From assembly GCA_900546735.1 (NCBI GenBank), contig URDW01000041.1:1-13936 (forward strand): 13,936 nucleotides of DNA, in the 5' to 3' direction. Shown one piece after another: positions 1 to 8,180 of the stretch. Every line of letters begins with the position of its first letter. Within the stretch, counting starts at the first letter, position 1. The DNA comes from an uncultured Oscillospiraceae bacterium (GTDB lineage: Bacteria > Bacillota > Clostridia > Oscillospirales > Acutalibacteraceae). The position numbers and the translations under genes are program-made. The notes under the pieces were generated by a model that saw only the letters and a list, made by a program, of their open reading frames with translations, was not told where the DNA came from and made no database searches.

Positions 1-48
1 CGAGATCGCTCAGTGTCTCGTGGGCTCGGAGATGTGTATAAGAGACAG
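1..48 (+). other. Residual Illumina Nextera i7 adapter (sequencing artefact)
   Basis: Not genomic DNA. Bases 1-6 (CGAGAT) match the end of the Illumina P7 flow-cell oligo. Bases 7-14 (CGCTCAGT) sit where the 8-nt i7 index belongs. Bases 15-48 are the complete Nextera read-2 transposase adapter, ending in the 19-nt Tn5 mosaic end AGATGTGTATAAGAGACAG (30-48). From memory the index is the reverse complement of Nextera N724 (ACTGAGCG). Open frames crossing this block, such as one giving a peptide beginning MGSEMCIRDS, are adapter translations and should not be annotated. Genomic sequence starts at about base 49. Confidence 0.97.
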
Positions 49-91
49 CATAAAACAGTGCAAATGCACACATTTTTTGATTACTCGACCA

Positions 92-643
92 TTACGGCAT
101 ATACCAGAAAGAATGCAGACCCGACATGTAGGTGCGTGCGCCGCGCGGCATTTGCACCAAAGCATTGAAAGCATTGTAATAATCGCCGGCACCCATGACG
201 ATGCAGGCAAGACCAAAAGAAGTCCAGAACAAATGGTCTGCCGTGATAACGCCTATCAGATACGGAACAAAACCGAACACCACATTCGGCAGCAGTGACA
301 AAAAGATGAACCTGGCCTTTGACATGGATTCCGTACCCACCACAAACAGCATGCCCTGGCGCAGGCAGGTATACAGATAAACATCTTTTTTAAAACACAC
401 AGCGTGCAGCAGCTCATGCGGCAGCGCCGTAAAAATGGAACATAAAAGTCCAAAATAAAACGGAATAACGCTTGCCATGCTGAGCTTGCCCCAGTAGCGA
501 AAAAGCACGACCGCACCGAACAGCGCAAACAACCCAAGGCCGAAACCCAGGGTAATGCGGCTAAGCGCCTTCATGTCGGCGGCTTCTTTAAACGGGACAA
601 ATCCCGCAGGATGCGGTTTTTGCGGCAGCGAGTCCTCGTTCAT
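92..643 (-). CDS. DUF3267-type integral membrane protein, putative zinc metalloprotease
   Basis: A 183-residue membrane protein with about four hydrophobic segments. A zinc-protease motif HELLH lies at residues 76-80, at the end of the second segment, and a conserved-looking GDYYN with Asp154 lies near the C-terminus. HExxH plus a later Asp within membrane segments is the layout of the DUF3267 family, which resembles site-2-type metalloproteases; its substrates are unknown. The ATG at 643 is chosen because AAAGGA sits 9 nt upstream. A GTG/ATG pair at 676/673 in the same frame would add 10-11 residues, but its nearest AGGAG is about 17 nt away. The gene begins 77 nt after the ABC exporter pair with no terminator seen between, so it is probably the operon's last gene. 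Family call is by motif and topology only. Confidence 0.75.
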   Translation of the reverse strand: MNEDSLPQKPHPAGFVPFKEAADMKALSRITLGFGLGLFALFGAVVLFRYWGKLSMASVIPFYFGLLCSIFTALPHELLHAVCFKKDVYLYTCLRQGMLFVVGTESMSKARFIFLSLLPNVVFGFVPYLIGVITADHLFWTSFGLACIVMGAGDYYNAFNALVQMPRGARTYMSGLHSFWYMP

Positions 644-720
644 GTCAAATTTTCCTTTATAATGCAGTTTCATCACATAACCGGCAAAAGCCGCTCCTCT
701 TTATCTTACAGCAAACGCAT

Positions 721-2472
721 TTACTCTTCAAACTGTGCATTGTAGAGCCGGCTGTAAAAGCCGCCTTTTTGCATCAGTTCGCTGTGCGTGCCCGTCTCCA
801 CGATGCGGCCGTCTTTCATGGCAATGATCACGTCGGCCTCTTTGATCGTGGACAGGCGGTGCGCCACAATAAAGGAGGTGCGCCCGCGCATCATTTTGGC
901 AAAAGCGTTTTGGATCTTCAGTTCCGTGCGCGTATCGATCGACGATGTGGCTTCGTCCAGAATCAGCATCGGCGGCAGCGCCAGCATCAGACGCGCAATA
1001 CAAAGCAGCTGCTTTTCGCCCTGCGAAAGATTGGAGCCATCCTCGCCGATCACCGTGTCGTACCCCGCAGGTAGACGTTCAATAAACGCATGGGCGTGCG
1101 CAGCCTTTGCGGCCAAAACCACTTCCTCGTCGGTCGCGTCTTCTTTAGACAGCCGGATGTTCTCGCGCACCGTGGCGCTTTTCAGCCATGTGTCCTGCAA
1201 AACCATGCCGAAATTGCTGCGCAGGCTGCGGCGTGTCATATCGGTCGTAACGATATCGTCCACCAAAATACGGCCGCTGTCCACATCATAAAAACGCATT
1301 AATAGATTGATCAGCGTTGTCTTGCCGCACCCGGTCGGCCCGACGATAGCAACGCGCAGACCCGGTTCCACCTTTAAATTGAAATGGCGGATCAGCGGCT
1401 TTTCAGGCGTATAGGAAAAAGAGACGTCGGCGAATTCCACACCTCCGTCTGCCCCCGAAAGTGTTTTTGCATCCGGCGCATCGGGCGTAACTTCCGGCGT
1501 ATCGAGCAGTGCAAAAAGACGCGCGGCACAGGCCACCGCGTTTTGCAGCTCTGTGATCACCGAACTGATCTCATTAAACGGCTTTGTATACTGATTGGCG
1601 TAGCTTAAAAAAGCAGAAAGCATGCCCACGCTGAACGCACCGCCGGTCATCACGCACAACAGCGCACCGATCAGGGCGACAACGGCATACACAACGCTGT
1701 TCACAAAACGTGTGGCCGGATTGGTGATCGATGAGAAAAACGTTGCCTTTAAAGAATAATCGGCCAGCTTATTGTTGATCTGATCAAAGCGCGACATGTT
1801 TTCGCTGCGGCGGTCAAACGCCGTTACGACTTTGGAGTTGGAGACCATTTCATTAATAAATGCCGTCTGCTCGCCGCGCACTTCCGACTGCAGGCGGAAC
1901 ATTTTATACGTTTTCTTGGCAATAAAGCGCGCCACAAAAATCGAAAGCGGTGTGATGAACACCACAGCCAGCGCCATATAGACGTTGATCGTCAGCATAA
2001 AAATCAACGTGCCGGCAATCGTCATAACACCGGTAAAGAACTGAGAAAAGCCCATCAAAAGGCCGTCTGCAAACTGATCCACATCCGCGATGACGCGCGA
2101 AACGATGTCGCCGCTGCTGTGGCCGTCCAAATAGGAAAACGGCAGCTTGTTCAGCTTGACAAACGCCTGCTCGCGCATGTCGCGGATCACGCCGAACGTG
2201 ATTTTGTTGGAGGCCACGTTCATGACCCACTGCGACACAGCGCCAAGGGCGATCAGCACACAGACTTTGGCAATGATTTTCGCTATGCCGGCAAAATCCA
2301 CCTGGCCGGGGCCCAGGATCAGGTCGATCGCATCGCCGACCAAGACCGGGATGCAGAGGCTGGACACAACGCTGAGTGCGGAAAAGAGCAGCACACTTGC
2401 GACCTGCAGGCGGTAATGGCCGGCCAGACGCAGCACGCGCTTTACCGTATCGGAACGGGAAGTTTTTTTCAT
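721..2472 (-). CDS. Heterodimeric ABC exporter, canonical-ATPase half-transporter
   Basis: A 583-residue half-transporter fusing a six-helix ABC transmembrane domain (about residues 15-315) to a nucleotide-binding domain. Walker A is GPTGCGKTT (378-386), Q-loop Gln426, Walker B MLILDE with catalytic Glu507, and the H-loop His538 is present (IVAHR). Its signature is the altered LSQGE (482-486) instead of LSGGQ. In heterodimeric exporters of the TM287/288, BmrCD and LmrCD type, such an altered signature completes the partner's degenerate ATP site, while this subunit supplies the catalytic Walker B for the active site. The start overlaps the upstream partner's stop by ATGA, implying translational coupling. 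The likely role is export of drugs, peptides or lipids from the cytoplasmic membrane; the substrate cannot be read from sequence. Confidence 0.93.
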   Translation of the reverse strand: MKKTSRSDTVKRVLRLAGHYRLQVASVLLFSALSVVSSLCIPVLVGDAIDLILGPGQVDFAGIAKIIAKVCVLIALGAVSQWVMNVASNKITFGVIRDMREQAFVKLNKLPFSYLDGHSSGDIVSRVIADVDQFADGLLMGFSQFFTGVMTIAGTLIFMLTINVYMALAVVFITPLSIFVARFIAKKTYKMFRLQSEVRGEQTAFINEMVSNSKVVTAFDRRSENMSRFDQINNKLADYSLKATFFSSITNPATRFVNSVVYAVVALIGALLCVMTGGAFSVGMLSAFLSYANQYTKPFNEISSVITELQNAVACAARLFALLDTPEVTPDAPDAKTLSGADGGVEFADVSFSYTPEKPLIRHFNLKVEPGLRVAIVGPTGCGKTTLINLLMRFYDVDSGRILVDDIVTTDMTRRSLRSNFGMVLQDTWLKSATVRENIRLSKEDATDEEVVLAAKAAHAHAFIERLPAGYDTVIGEDGSNLSQGEKQLLCIARLMLALPPMLILDEATSSIDTRTELKIQNAFAKMMRGRTSFIVAHRLSTIKEADVIIAMKDGRIVETGTHSELMQKGGFYSRLYNAQFEE

Positions 2473-4184
2473 GCCTCTCCCCCCTTAAACTGTGAATCGT
2501 AGATTTCGCGGTAAACGCCGCAGGTGCGCATCAGCTCGTCGTGCGTACCGATGCCGACGGCGCGCCCCTCATCAAGCACAATGATCTTGTCGGCGTGCAT
2601 GACCGTAGAAGAGCGCTGCGACACCATGAACACGACCGGATGGTACGGCAGATTGCGGATCGCACCGCGCAGGCGCTTTTCAGTCGCAAAGTCAAGCGCC
2701 GAAGCACTGTCGTCCAAAATCAGCACCGGCGGTCTGCCGGTCAGTGCCCGGGCAATGGAAAGGCGCTGACGCTGCCCGCCGGAAAAGTTGCGGCCCTCCT
2801 GCTCGACCTGTGCATCGAGCCCGCCCTTGGAGTCCACCACATCCTGTGCCTGTGCGGCCTGCACGGCAGCCGTCATAGCAGCCTCATCGGCCTTTTCATC
2901 TGCCCAGCGCAGATTGTCGGCGATCGTCCCCTGAAACAGCACAGCCTTCTGTGGCACGACGCCGATCAGTTTTTTCAGCTCACTGCGCGTATAGGAGGTT
3001 ATTTCGCGCCCAAACAGCGTAATGCGGCCGGACTGCGCATCATAAAAGCGCGGGATCAGATTGACCAGCGTGGATTTGCCTGAGCCGGTCGAGCCGATCA
3101 CGCCGATGACCTCGCCCGGTCCGGCCGTAAAGCTGATGTCGCTGAGCGCCGCCTTGCCGGTCGTATGGTAGGAAAAAGACACATGTGAAAACGAAACGGC
3201 AAAGTCGTCTTTTGACGATTTATCGGAAGTCAGGCGCACCTGGGTATCGGCCGATAAAACCGCTGTGATACGCCCGGCGCTGGCAAACGACTTGGTGACC
3301 GTTATGATCAGATTGGCAAGCTTCAAAAGCTCGATCAGGATCTGGCTCATGTAGTTGTAAAGCGCAACGACCTGACCCTGGCTGAGCGCGCCGGTATCTA
3401 CGCGAAAAGCGCCGTATTCGATCAAAAGCACAATACCCACGTTGATAATAACGAGGGTAACGGGGTTCAAAAGCGCCGAAATACGGCCAGTCGCTTTTTG
3501 CAGCGTGTTCAGCAAATTGTTTTGCGCGATAAACCGGGACTGCTCGCGCTCTTCGGCACAAAACGCACGGATCACACGGGCACCGGTCAGATTTTCGCGC
3601 GTCATTTTTGTAAGTCCGTCCAGCGCGGACTGGATTTTTTTATAGCGCGGCATCGTTGCCGCCATAATGCCGAAAATGACCACACAAAGCATGGCCACCA
3701 CGCCGGCAAAAATAAGGCCGGCGCAGCTGTCCAGCACAAACGCCATAACAACAGCACCGCCGACGATAAACGGGCTGCGCATAAAAAGACGCAGCACAAG
3801 GTTCACGCCGGACTGCACCTGATTGACGTCACTTGTAATGCGCGTGATCAGGCTGGAGGTCGAAAACGCGTCGATCTGTGCAAACGAAAGGCAGCTGATT
3901 TTGTCGAACAGGTCGTGGCGCAGTTCGCGGCCGAACCCGGCAGCAGCTTTGGCGGCAAAATACTGCGCCGTAATGGCGCTGACCATGCCGACCACACCAA
4001 GCCCGACCAGCACAAGGCACATCTGCACAATGTAGGCACGGTCGCCGTCTGCAATGCCGCGGTCAATGATGCTGGCCACGATCAGCGGAACGATCAGTTC
4101 AAACACCGCTTCAAGCAGTTTAAAAAGCGGCGCACAAACGGACTCCCCTTTATAGTTTTTTAAATAAACAAGCAGTTTTTTCAT
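2469..4184 (-). CDS. Heterodimeric ABC exporter, degenerate-ATPase half-transporter
   Basis: A 571-residue half-transporter: transmembrane domain (about 15-310), then an ATPase domain with Walker A GSTGSGKST (364-372), Q-loop Gln412 and an intact signature FSGGQ (467-471). Walker B reads LILDD, so Asp492 replaces the catalytic Glu, and the H-loop reads VSQRS, with Gln523 replacing His. These are the paired substitutions typical of the non-catalytic site in heterodimeric type-IV exporters (TM287, BmrC, LmrC), so this protein should work only together with the downstream subunit. It is the first gene of the operon. The ATG at 4184 follows AGAGGA by about 4 nt. A well-formed promoter with an overlapping palindrome lies upstream. 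No regulator gene is adjacent. Confidence 0.93.
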   Translation of the reverse strand: MKKLLVYLKNYKGESVCAPLFKLLEAVFELIVPLIVASIIDRGIADGDRAYIVQMCLVLVGLGVVGMVSAITAQYFAAKAAAGFGRELRHDLFDKISCLSFAQIDAFSTSSLITRITSDVNQVQSGVNLVLRLFMRSPFIVGGAVVMAFVLDSCAGLIFAGVVAMLCVVIFGIMAATMPRYKKIQSALDGLTKMTRENLTGARVIRAFCAEEREQSRFIAQNNLLNTLQKATGRISALLNPVTLVIINVGIVLLIEYGAFRVDTGALSQGQVVALYNYMSQILIELLKLANLIITVTKSFASAGRITAVLSADTQVRLTSDKSSKDDFAVSFSHVSFSYHTTGKAALSDISFTAGPGEVIGVIGSTGSGKSTLVNLIPRFYDAQSGRITLFGREITSYTRSELKKLIGVVPQKAVLFQGTIADNLRWADEKADEAAMTAAVQAAQAQDVVDSKGGLDAQVEQEGRNFSGGQRQRLSIARALTGRPPVLILDDSASALDFATEKRLRGAIRNLPYHPVVFMVSQRSSTVMHADKIIVLDEGRAVGIGTHDELMRTCGVYREIYDSQFKGGEA

Positions 4185-4213
4185 AATGTCCTCTGCGTCA
4201 TAAAATTTAATAT

Positions 4214-4233
4214 GTACAATTATATAATTGCAC
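4214..4233. promoter_or_regulatory. Palindromic operator candidate over the ABC-exporter -10 box
   Basis: The core CAATTATATAATTG (4217-4230) is a perfect 14-bp palindrome. With one mismatched pair it extends to a 20-bp palindrome starting GTA and ending CAC. It covers the -10 box of the exporter promoter, so a bound dimer would block RNA polymerase. Size and AT-rich symmetry resemble operators of MarR- or GntR-type repressors; the family is inference, because no regulator gene lies nearby. Confidence 0.5.
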
Positions 4234-4248
4234 AGGCAAGCCTGTCAA
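4219..4248 (-). promoter_or_regulatory. Sigma-A type promoter of the ABC-exporter operon
   Basis: On the minus strand TTGACA (4248-4243), an 18-nt spacer and TATAAT (4224-4219) form consensus hexamers, about 35 nt before the ATG at 4184. The spacer also holds a 6-bp inverted repeat, ACAGGC/GCCTGT at 4232-4245 with a 2-nt centre, which overlaps the -35 box and could be a second binding site. Confidence 0.8.
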
Positions 4249-4280
4249 CCAAATATAAGACAAAAATGCCCGAAAAAGTA

Positions 4281-4308
4281 TTGACTATTTAAAGAATGCG
4301 ACTATAAT
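4281..4308 (+). promoter_or_regulatory. Sigma-A type promoter of the Gfo/Idh/MocA gene
   Basis: TTGACT (4281-4286), a 16-nt spacer and TATAAT (4303-4308) lie 32 nt before the ATG at 4341. The promoter is back-to-back with the exporter promoter, about 30 bp separating the two -35 boxes. No palindrome is seen over this one. Confidence 0.8.
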
Positions 4309-4340
4309 GTATAAAAAAATAAGAACCGAGGTACGCTTTT

Positions 4341-5642
4341 ATGGAAAGAAAGCCTGTAAGTGCAATCATTGTTGGCGCCGGCCACCGCGCATTTGTTTAC
4401 AGTCAGCTGGCACTGACCGACCCGGACAAGCTGCAGATCGTCGGCGTGGCCGACCCTGACCCCATCCGCCGCAAAAAAGCGATGGAGATGTTCCGTTTCC
4501 CGGCTGAAAACTGCTTTGAAACGGCGCAGGAGCTAGCCAAAGCGCCGAAATTTGCCGATGCCATCATCAACGGCACGATGGACGAACAGCACCTGGAGAC
4601 CGCACTGCCGCTTTTGGACGCCGGGTACGACATGCTGCTGGAAAAGCCGTTTGCCGTGAACGAAGAAGAGATGAACCAAATCGTTGCCTGCGCCAAAAAG
4701 AACCATGCAAAAGTCATGATCTGCCATGTGCTGCGCTACACGCCATTTTACTACGGCATCAAAGAAAGGGTCGTGCGCGGTGAAATCGGCGACATCATCA
4801 ACATCCAGACAAGCGAACATGTCTCGTACCACCATCTTTCCACTTCCTACATCCGCGGCAAATGGGCCAATTCCGACAAGTGCCACACCTCGATGCTGCT
4901 TGCCAAGTGCTGCCACGATATTGACATTATGATGTGGATGATGAGCGACACCAAGCCCACGGCTGTTTGCTCGTTCGGCAGCAAATTCCAGTTTAAACCC
5001 GAAAACGCGCCGAAAGAGGCCGGCACACGCTGCATGGTGGACTGTCCGCTGGTAGACACCTGCCGCTATTCGGCAAAGCGCCTTTACATAGATCACCCGG
5101 ATCGCTGGTCGTTCTACGTCTGGTCTGCACTGGAGGACAAAGAGAACCCCACGATCGAAGACAAAATCGACCTGCTCAAAGGCGATTCGCCCTATGCGCG
5201 CTGCATTTACAAGTGCGACAACAATGTGGTGGACCACCAAAGCGTTTTGGTGAACTTCGCAAGCGGCGCGACCGGCACCCACAACATGGTGGGCGGTTCC
5301 TCTGCTCCGCTGCGCCGCATTCATATTATTGGCACAAAAGGCGAAATTTACGGCAATTTTGAGGAGAGCAAGTTTTACGTCTCCACCATTGACCCCTCGC
5401 CCGGCAAAGAGTGCCGTGTGGAAGAGGTCGATTTAAACGTGCACGGCGACATGGTGGGCGCATACGGCGGCCACGGCGGCGGCGATGAACGCCTGGCAGC
5501 GGACTTTGTCAACTTTGTACGCGGCGAGGACACCAGCCTGGCCTGCACCTCCATTTTTGACAGCGTAGCCGGCCACCTGTGCGTATACCTGGCCGACCGT
5601 TCCAGAGAAAACGGCGGCATGCCGCAGAAAGTGGAGCTGTAA
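4341..5642 (+). CDS. Gfo/Idh/MocA family NAD(P)-dependent oxidoreductase
   Basis: A 433-residue Rossmann-fold dehydrogenase of the Gfo/Idh/MocA family, which usually oxidises or reduces sugars, inositols or amino sugars with NAD(P). The N-terminal dinucleotide motif is VGAGHR (11-16). The family EKP motif is at 101-103 with Lys102, and the HD pair of CCHDID (His192, Asp193) fits the usual active-site histidine region. A cysteine cluster CMVDC....C (Cys231, 235, 241) plus CIYKC (Cys288, 292) sits in the C-terminal substrate domain and may bind a metal. GAGG lies 9 nt before the ATG. It stands alone with its own promoter and terminator, so the neighbours do not indicate its substrate, and the sequence does not fix one. 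Confidence 0.9.
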   Translation: MERKPVSAIIVGAGHRAFVYSQLALTDPDKLQIVGVADPDPIRRKKAMEMFRFPAENCFETAQELAKAPKFADAIINGTMDEQHLETALPLLDAGYDMLLEKPFAVNEEEMNQIVACAKKNHAKVMICHVLRYTPFYYGIKERVVRGEIGDIINIQTSEHVSYHHLSTSYIRGKWANSDKCHTSMLLAKCCHDIDIMMWMMSDTKPTAVCSFGSKFQFKPENAPKEAGTRCMVDCPLVDTCRYSAKRLYIDHPDRWSFYVWSALEDKENPTIEDKIDLLKGDSPYARCIYKCDNNVVDHQSVLVNFASGATGTHNMVGGSSAPLRRIHIIGTKGEIYGNFEESKFYVSTIDPSPGKECRVEEVDLNVHGDMVGAYGGHGGGDERLAADFVNFVRGEDTSLACTSIFDSVAGHLCVYLADRSRENGGMPQKVEL

Positions 5643-5672
5643 ATACAAAAACCTCCCCCTAATATTTAACAA

Positions 5673-5704
5673 GAGCCGCACGGAATTCCGTGCGGCTCAT
5701 TTTT
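5673..5704 (+). terminator. Rho-independent terminator after the oxidoreductase gene
   Basis: A perfect 26-nt palindrome (5673-5698; arm GAGCCGCACGGAA) followed by A and five T (5700-5704). It starts 30 nt after the oxidoreductase stop. The convergent UvrA-like gene ends at 5703, so the hairpin may also help end that transcript, although the T-tract on the minus side is poor. Confidence 0.88.
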
Positions 5705-8180
5705 ATAAGTATTTACCTGTAATACTGTTTTTATTGGCGCGAACTTCCTGCGGCGTACCGGCCGCAACGATCCGGCCGCCGTTGTTTCCGCCTCCGGGCC
5801 CCATATCGACCACATAATCTGCATTGCGGATGATGTCCAGGTCGTGCTCAATAACAATGACCGTCGCCCCGTTATCGAGCAATTTCTGAAACACGCCAAG
5901 CAAAACCTGAACGTCCAGCGGATGCAGGCCGATGCTGGGCTCATCAAACACAAACACGGAATCTGTCTGCGTTTTCCCGATCTCGCCGGCCAGTTTCAGT
6001 CTTTGCGCCTCGCCGCCGGAAAGCCCCGGCGTTTCTTCACCCAGCGTTAAATAGCCCAGCCCCAGCTGCTGCAAAACCTGCAGCTTCTGGCTGACTGCGC
6101 GCATATCACAGCAAAATGCTGCGGCAGTGTTTATGTCCATATCCATCAGTTCCGGCAAGGAACAGGCTTCTCCGGCGCTGTTCGTCAGTTTTATGTCATA
6201 CGCCGCCTGTGCATACCGTGAACCGCGGCAATCCGGGCACGGGATATGCACATCCGGCAAAAACTGCACATCCAAACTCACAATGCCTGTACCATCGCAC
6301 CCGGGGCAGCGCAGACTGCCGGTATTGTAAGAAAAAGCGCCTGCTTTCAGTCCTTTTTCTTTGGCAACGGCTGACTTAGCATAGAGTTTTCGCAGTTCGT
6401 CGTGCACGCCTGCATAAGTGGCTACGGTAGAGCGCACATTTACGCCGATAGGCGTTGCGTCGATCAGCTTCACATGCTGTATACCCTGCGCCCGAATCTC
6501 ACGGATATGCGGCGGCAATTTGCGGCCGTTTGTTAGGGCTTCAAGTGCCGGGACCAGGCTTTCCAAAACCATGGTCGTTTTTCCGGAGCCGGACACACCG
6601 GTGACCACTGTTAGGCGCCCTTTCGGGAAATCGACCGTGAGCGGCAAAACGGTGTGCAGCTTTGCCGTGGACAAATGCAGTGCGCCGCCGGCAAAAACCG
6701 CACTGGGCTGCAACGTTTTTCGCAGTTTCGTTTGTGTATTTCCGGACAAAAACGGGCCGATCTGCGAAGCCGGATCCTGTACAATGGAATCCACTGTTCC
6801 CGCCGCCATAACATAGCCGCCCGCTGCGCCTGCCTGCGGGCCCATTTCGATCAGCCAGTCCGCCTCTTTCAAGATCTGCGCATCGTGGTCAACCAGGATC
6901 ACCGAATTGCCGTCGGCAACCAGATCGTGCATCACACCGTTCAGCCCAACGATATTGGCCGGGTGCAGCCCGATCGAAGGCTCGTCCAGCACATACAAGA
7001 CCCCGGTCGTACGGTTGCGCACCGCACGGGCAAGCTGCATACGCTGCCGTTCCCCTGTGGAAAGCGTGGCGGACGAGCGGTCCAGTGACAAATAGCCAAG
7101 CCCCAGGTCTATCAGCCGCCGGGCAGTGTTTATAAACGCTTCGCAGATGCTTTGCGCCATAGGGCGTATTTCTTTGTCCAGCGATCCGGGCACACCCTGC
7201 ACCCAGGAAACCAGTTCTGACAGGGGCATTTTGCAAGCTTCATCTAGCGAGATGCCGCGCAGTTTCGGATAGCGAGCCGCTTCAGAAAGGCGTGTCCCGC
7301 CGCACGCCGGGCAAACGTCTTCTTTCAGAAATTTTTCCACCCGTTTCATGCCCTTTTCATCTTTGACTTTTGCCAGCGCGTTTTCCACTGTGTAAACCGC
7401 ATTAAAGTAGGTGAAATCCAGTTCCGCAGCCTGGTTGGAATTTTTGGCTTTGTAAAGAATATGCTTTTTCACGGCCGGGCCGTGGTAAACGATCTCTTTT
7501 TCCTGTTCGGTAAGCGCACGAAACGGAATGTCCGTACGCACACCCATTTCGCGGCAGACATCGGTCATCAGCGACCACATCAGGCTGTTCCACGGTGCGA
7601 CTGCACCCTCGTCGATGGTGAGCGAATCGTCCGGCACAAGCGCATCCATATTTACCGTACGCACGCTTCCCGTACCGCTGCAGGTCGGGCAGGCGCCCTG
7701 TGAATTGAACGCCAGCTCTTCGGCAGACGGCGCATAAAAATGCACGCCGCACTGCGGGCAGACCAGTTCCTTCCCGGCTGCGACCGCCAGCGACGGTTTT
7801 AAATAGTGACCGTTCGGACAACGGTGGCTGGCAAGGCGGGAATACATCAGACGCAGACTGTTCAGCAGTTCCGTTCCGGTGCCGAACGTGCTGCGGATAC
7901 CCGGCACAGCCGGCCTTTGGTGCAGTGCCAGCGCTGCAGGTACATACAGCACCTCGTCCACAGCAGCCTTAGACGCCTGCGTCATTCTTCTGCGCGTATA
8001 GGTCGACAACGCCTCCAAATACCGCCTGGAGCCTTCTGCATACAGCACGCCAAGCGCCAGCGAGGATTTTCCCGAGCCGGAGACGCCGGCGATCGCGACG
8101 ATTTTGTGCAAAGGAATGTCCACGTCTATATTTTTCAGATTGTGCACTTTTGCGCCCCTTACGAGCATTTTATCGATCAT
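5703..8180 (-). CDS. UvrA-like ABC ATPase lacking the UvrB-binding domain
   Basis: An 825-residue double-ATPase UvrA paralogue; canonical UvrA has about 940 residues. ATPase I: Walker A GVSGSGKSS (32-40), signature LSTGE (373-377) and Walker B VLDEPSIGLH. ATPase II: Walker A GVSGSGKTT (528-536), signature LSGGE (720-724) and FVFDEPSIGLH. Zinc-type cysteine pairs are present: CPQC/CPTC (141-167), CPAC (290-293), and CPGC/CPDC (625-651). Between CPNG (121) and CPQC (141) only about 16 residues remain where canonical UvrA carries the roughly 100-residue UvrB-binding domain. That makes it a class-II/UvrA2-like protein, a group linked to DNA-damage tolerance or drug resistance rather than standard excision repair with UvrB. 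The ATG at 8180 gives the family-like start MIDKMLVRGAKVHNLKNI; a GTG at 8192 is an alternative. It ends against the oxidoreductase terminator. Confidence 0.88.
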   Translation of the reverse strand: MIDKMLVRGAKVHNLKNIDVDIPLHKIVAIAGVSGSGKSSLALGVLYAEGSRRYLEALSTYTRRRMTQASKAAVDEVLYVPAALALHQRPAVPGIRSTFGTGTELLNSLRLMYSRLASHRCPNGHYLKPSLAVAAGKELVCPQCGVHFYAPSAEELAFNSQGACPTCSGTGSVRTVNMDALVPDDSLTIDEGAVAPWNSLMWSLMTDVCREMGVRTDIPFRALTEQEKEIVYHGPAVKKHILYKAKNSNQAAELDFTYFNAVYTVENALAKVKDEKGMKRVEKFLKEDVCPACGGTRLSEAARYPKLRGISLDEACKMPLSELVSWVQGVPGSLDKEIRPMAQSICEAFINTARRLIDLGLGYLSLDRSSATLSTGERQRMQLARAVRNRTTGVLYVLDEPSIGLHPANIVGLNGVMHDLVADGNSVILVDHDAQILKEADWLIEMGPQAGAAGGYVMAAGTVDSIVQDPASQIGPFLSGNTQTKLRKTLQPSAVFAGGALHLSTAKLHTVLPLTVDFPKGRLTVVTGVSGSGKTTMVLESLVPALEALTNGRKLPPHIREIRAQGIQHVKLIDATPIGVNVRSTVATYAGVHDELRKLYAKSAVAKEKGLKAGAFSYNTGSLRCPGCDGTGIVSLDVQFLPDVHIPCPDCRGSRYAQAAYDIKLTNSAGEACSLPELMDMDINTAAAFCCDMRAVSQKLQVLQQLGLGYLTLGEETPGLSGGEAQRLKLAGEIGKTQTDSVFVFDEPSIGLHPLDVQVLLGVFQKLLDNGATVIVIEHDLDIIRNADYVVDMGPGGGNNGGRIVAAGTPQEVRANKNSITGKYL

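Noticed and set aside
49..91. Short GTGCA/TGCAC inverted repeat after the DUF3267-type gene as a terminator
   Set aside because: Five-base stem with a 2-nt loop and only a short T-run, and the sequence is cut by the adapter junction; not enough to call.
10..298. Open frames on both strands reaching into the first 48 bases
   Set aside because: Their termini are translated sequencing adapter, and their bodies are antisense to the DUF3267-type gene.
4533..5324. A 263-codon frame antisense to the oxidoreductase
   Set aside because: A shadow of a clearly conserved gene; its composition (rich in His, Val, Ala) and lack of any motif are typical of antisense frames in GC-rich codons.
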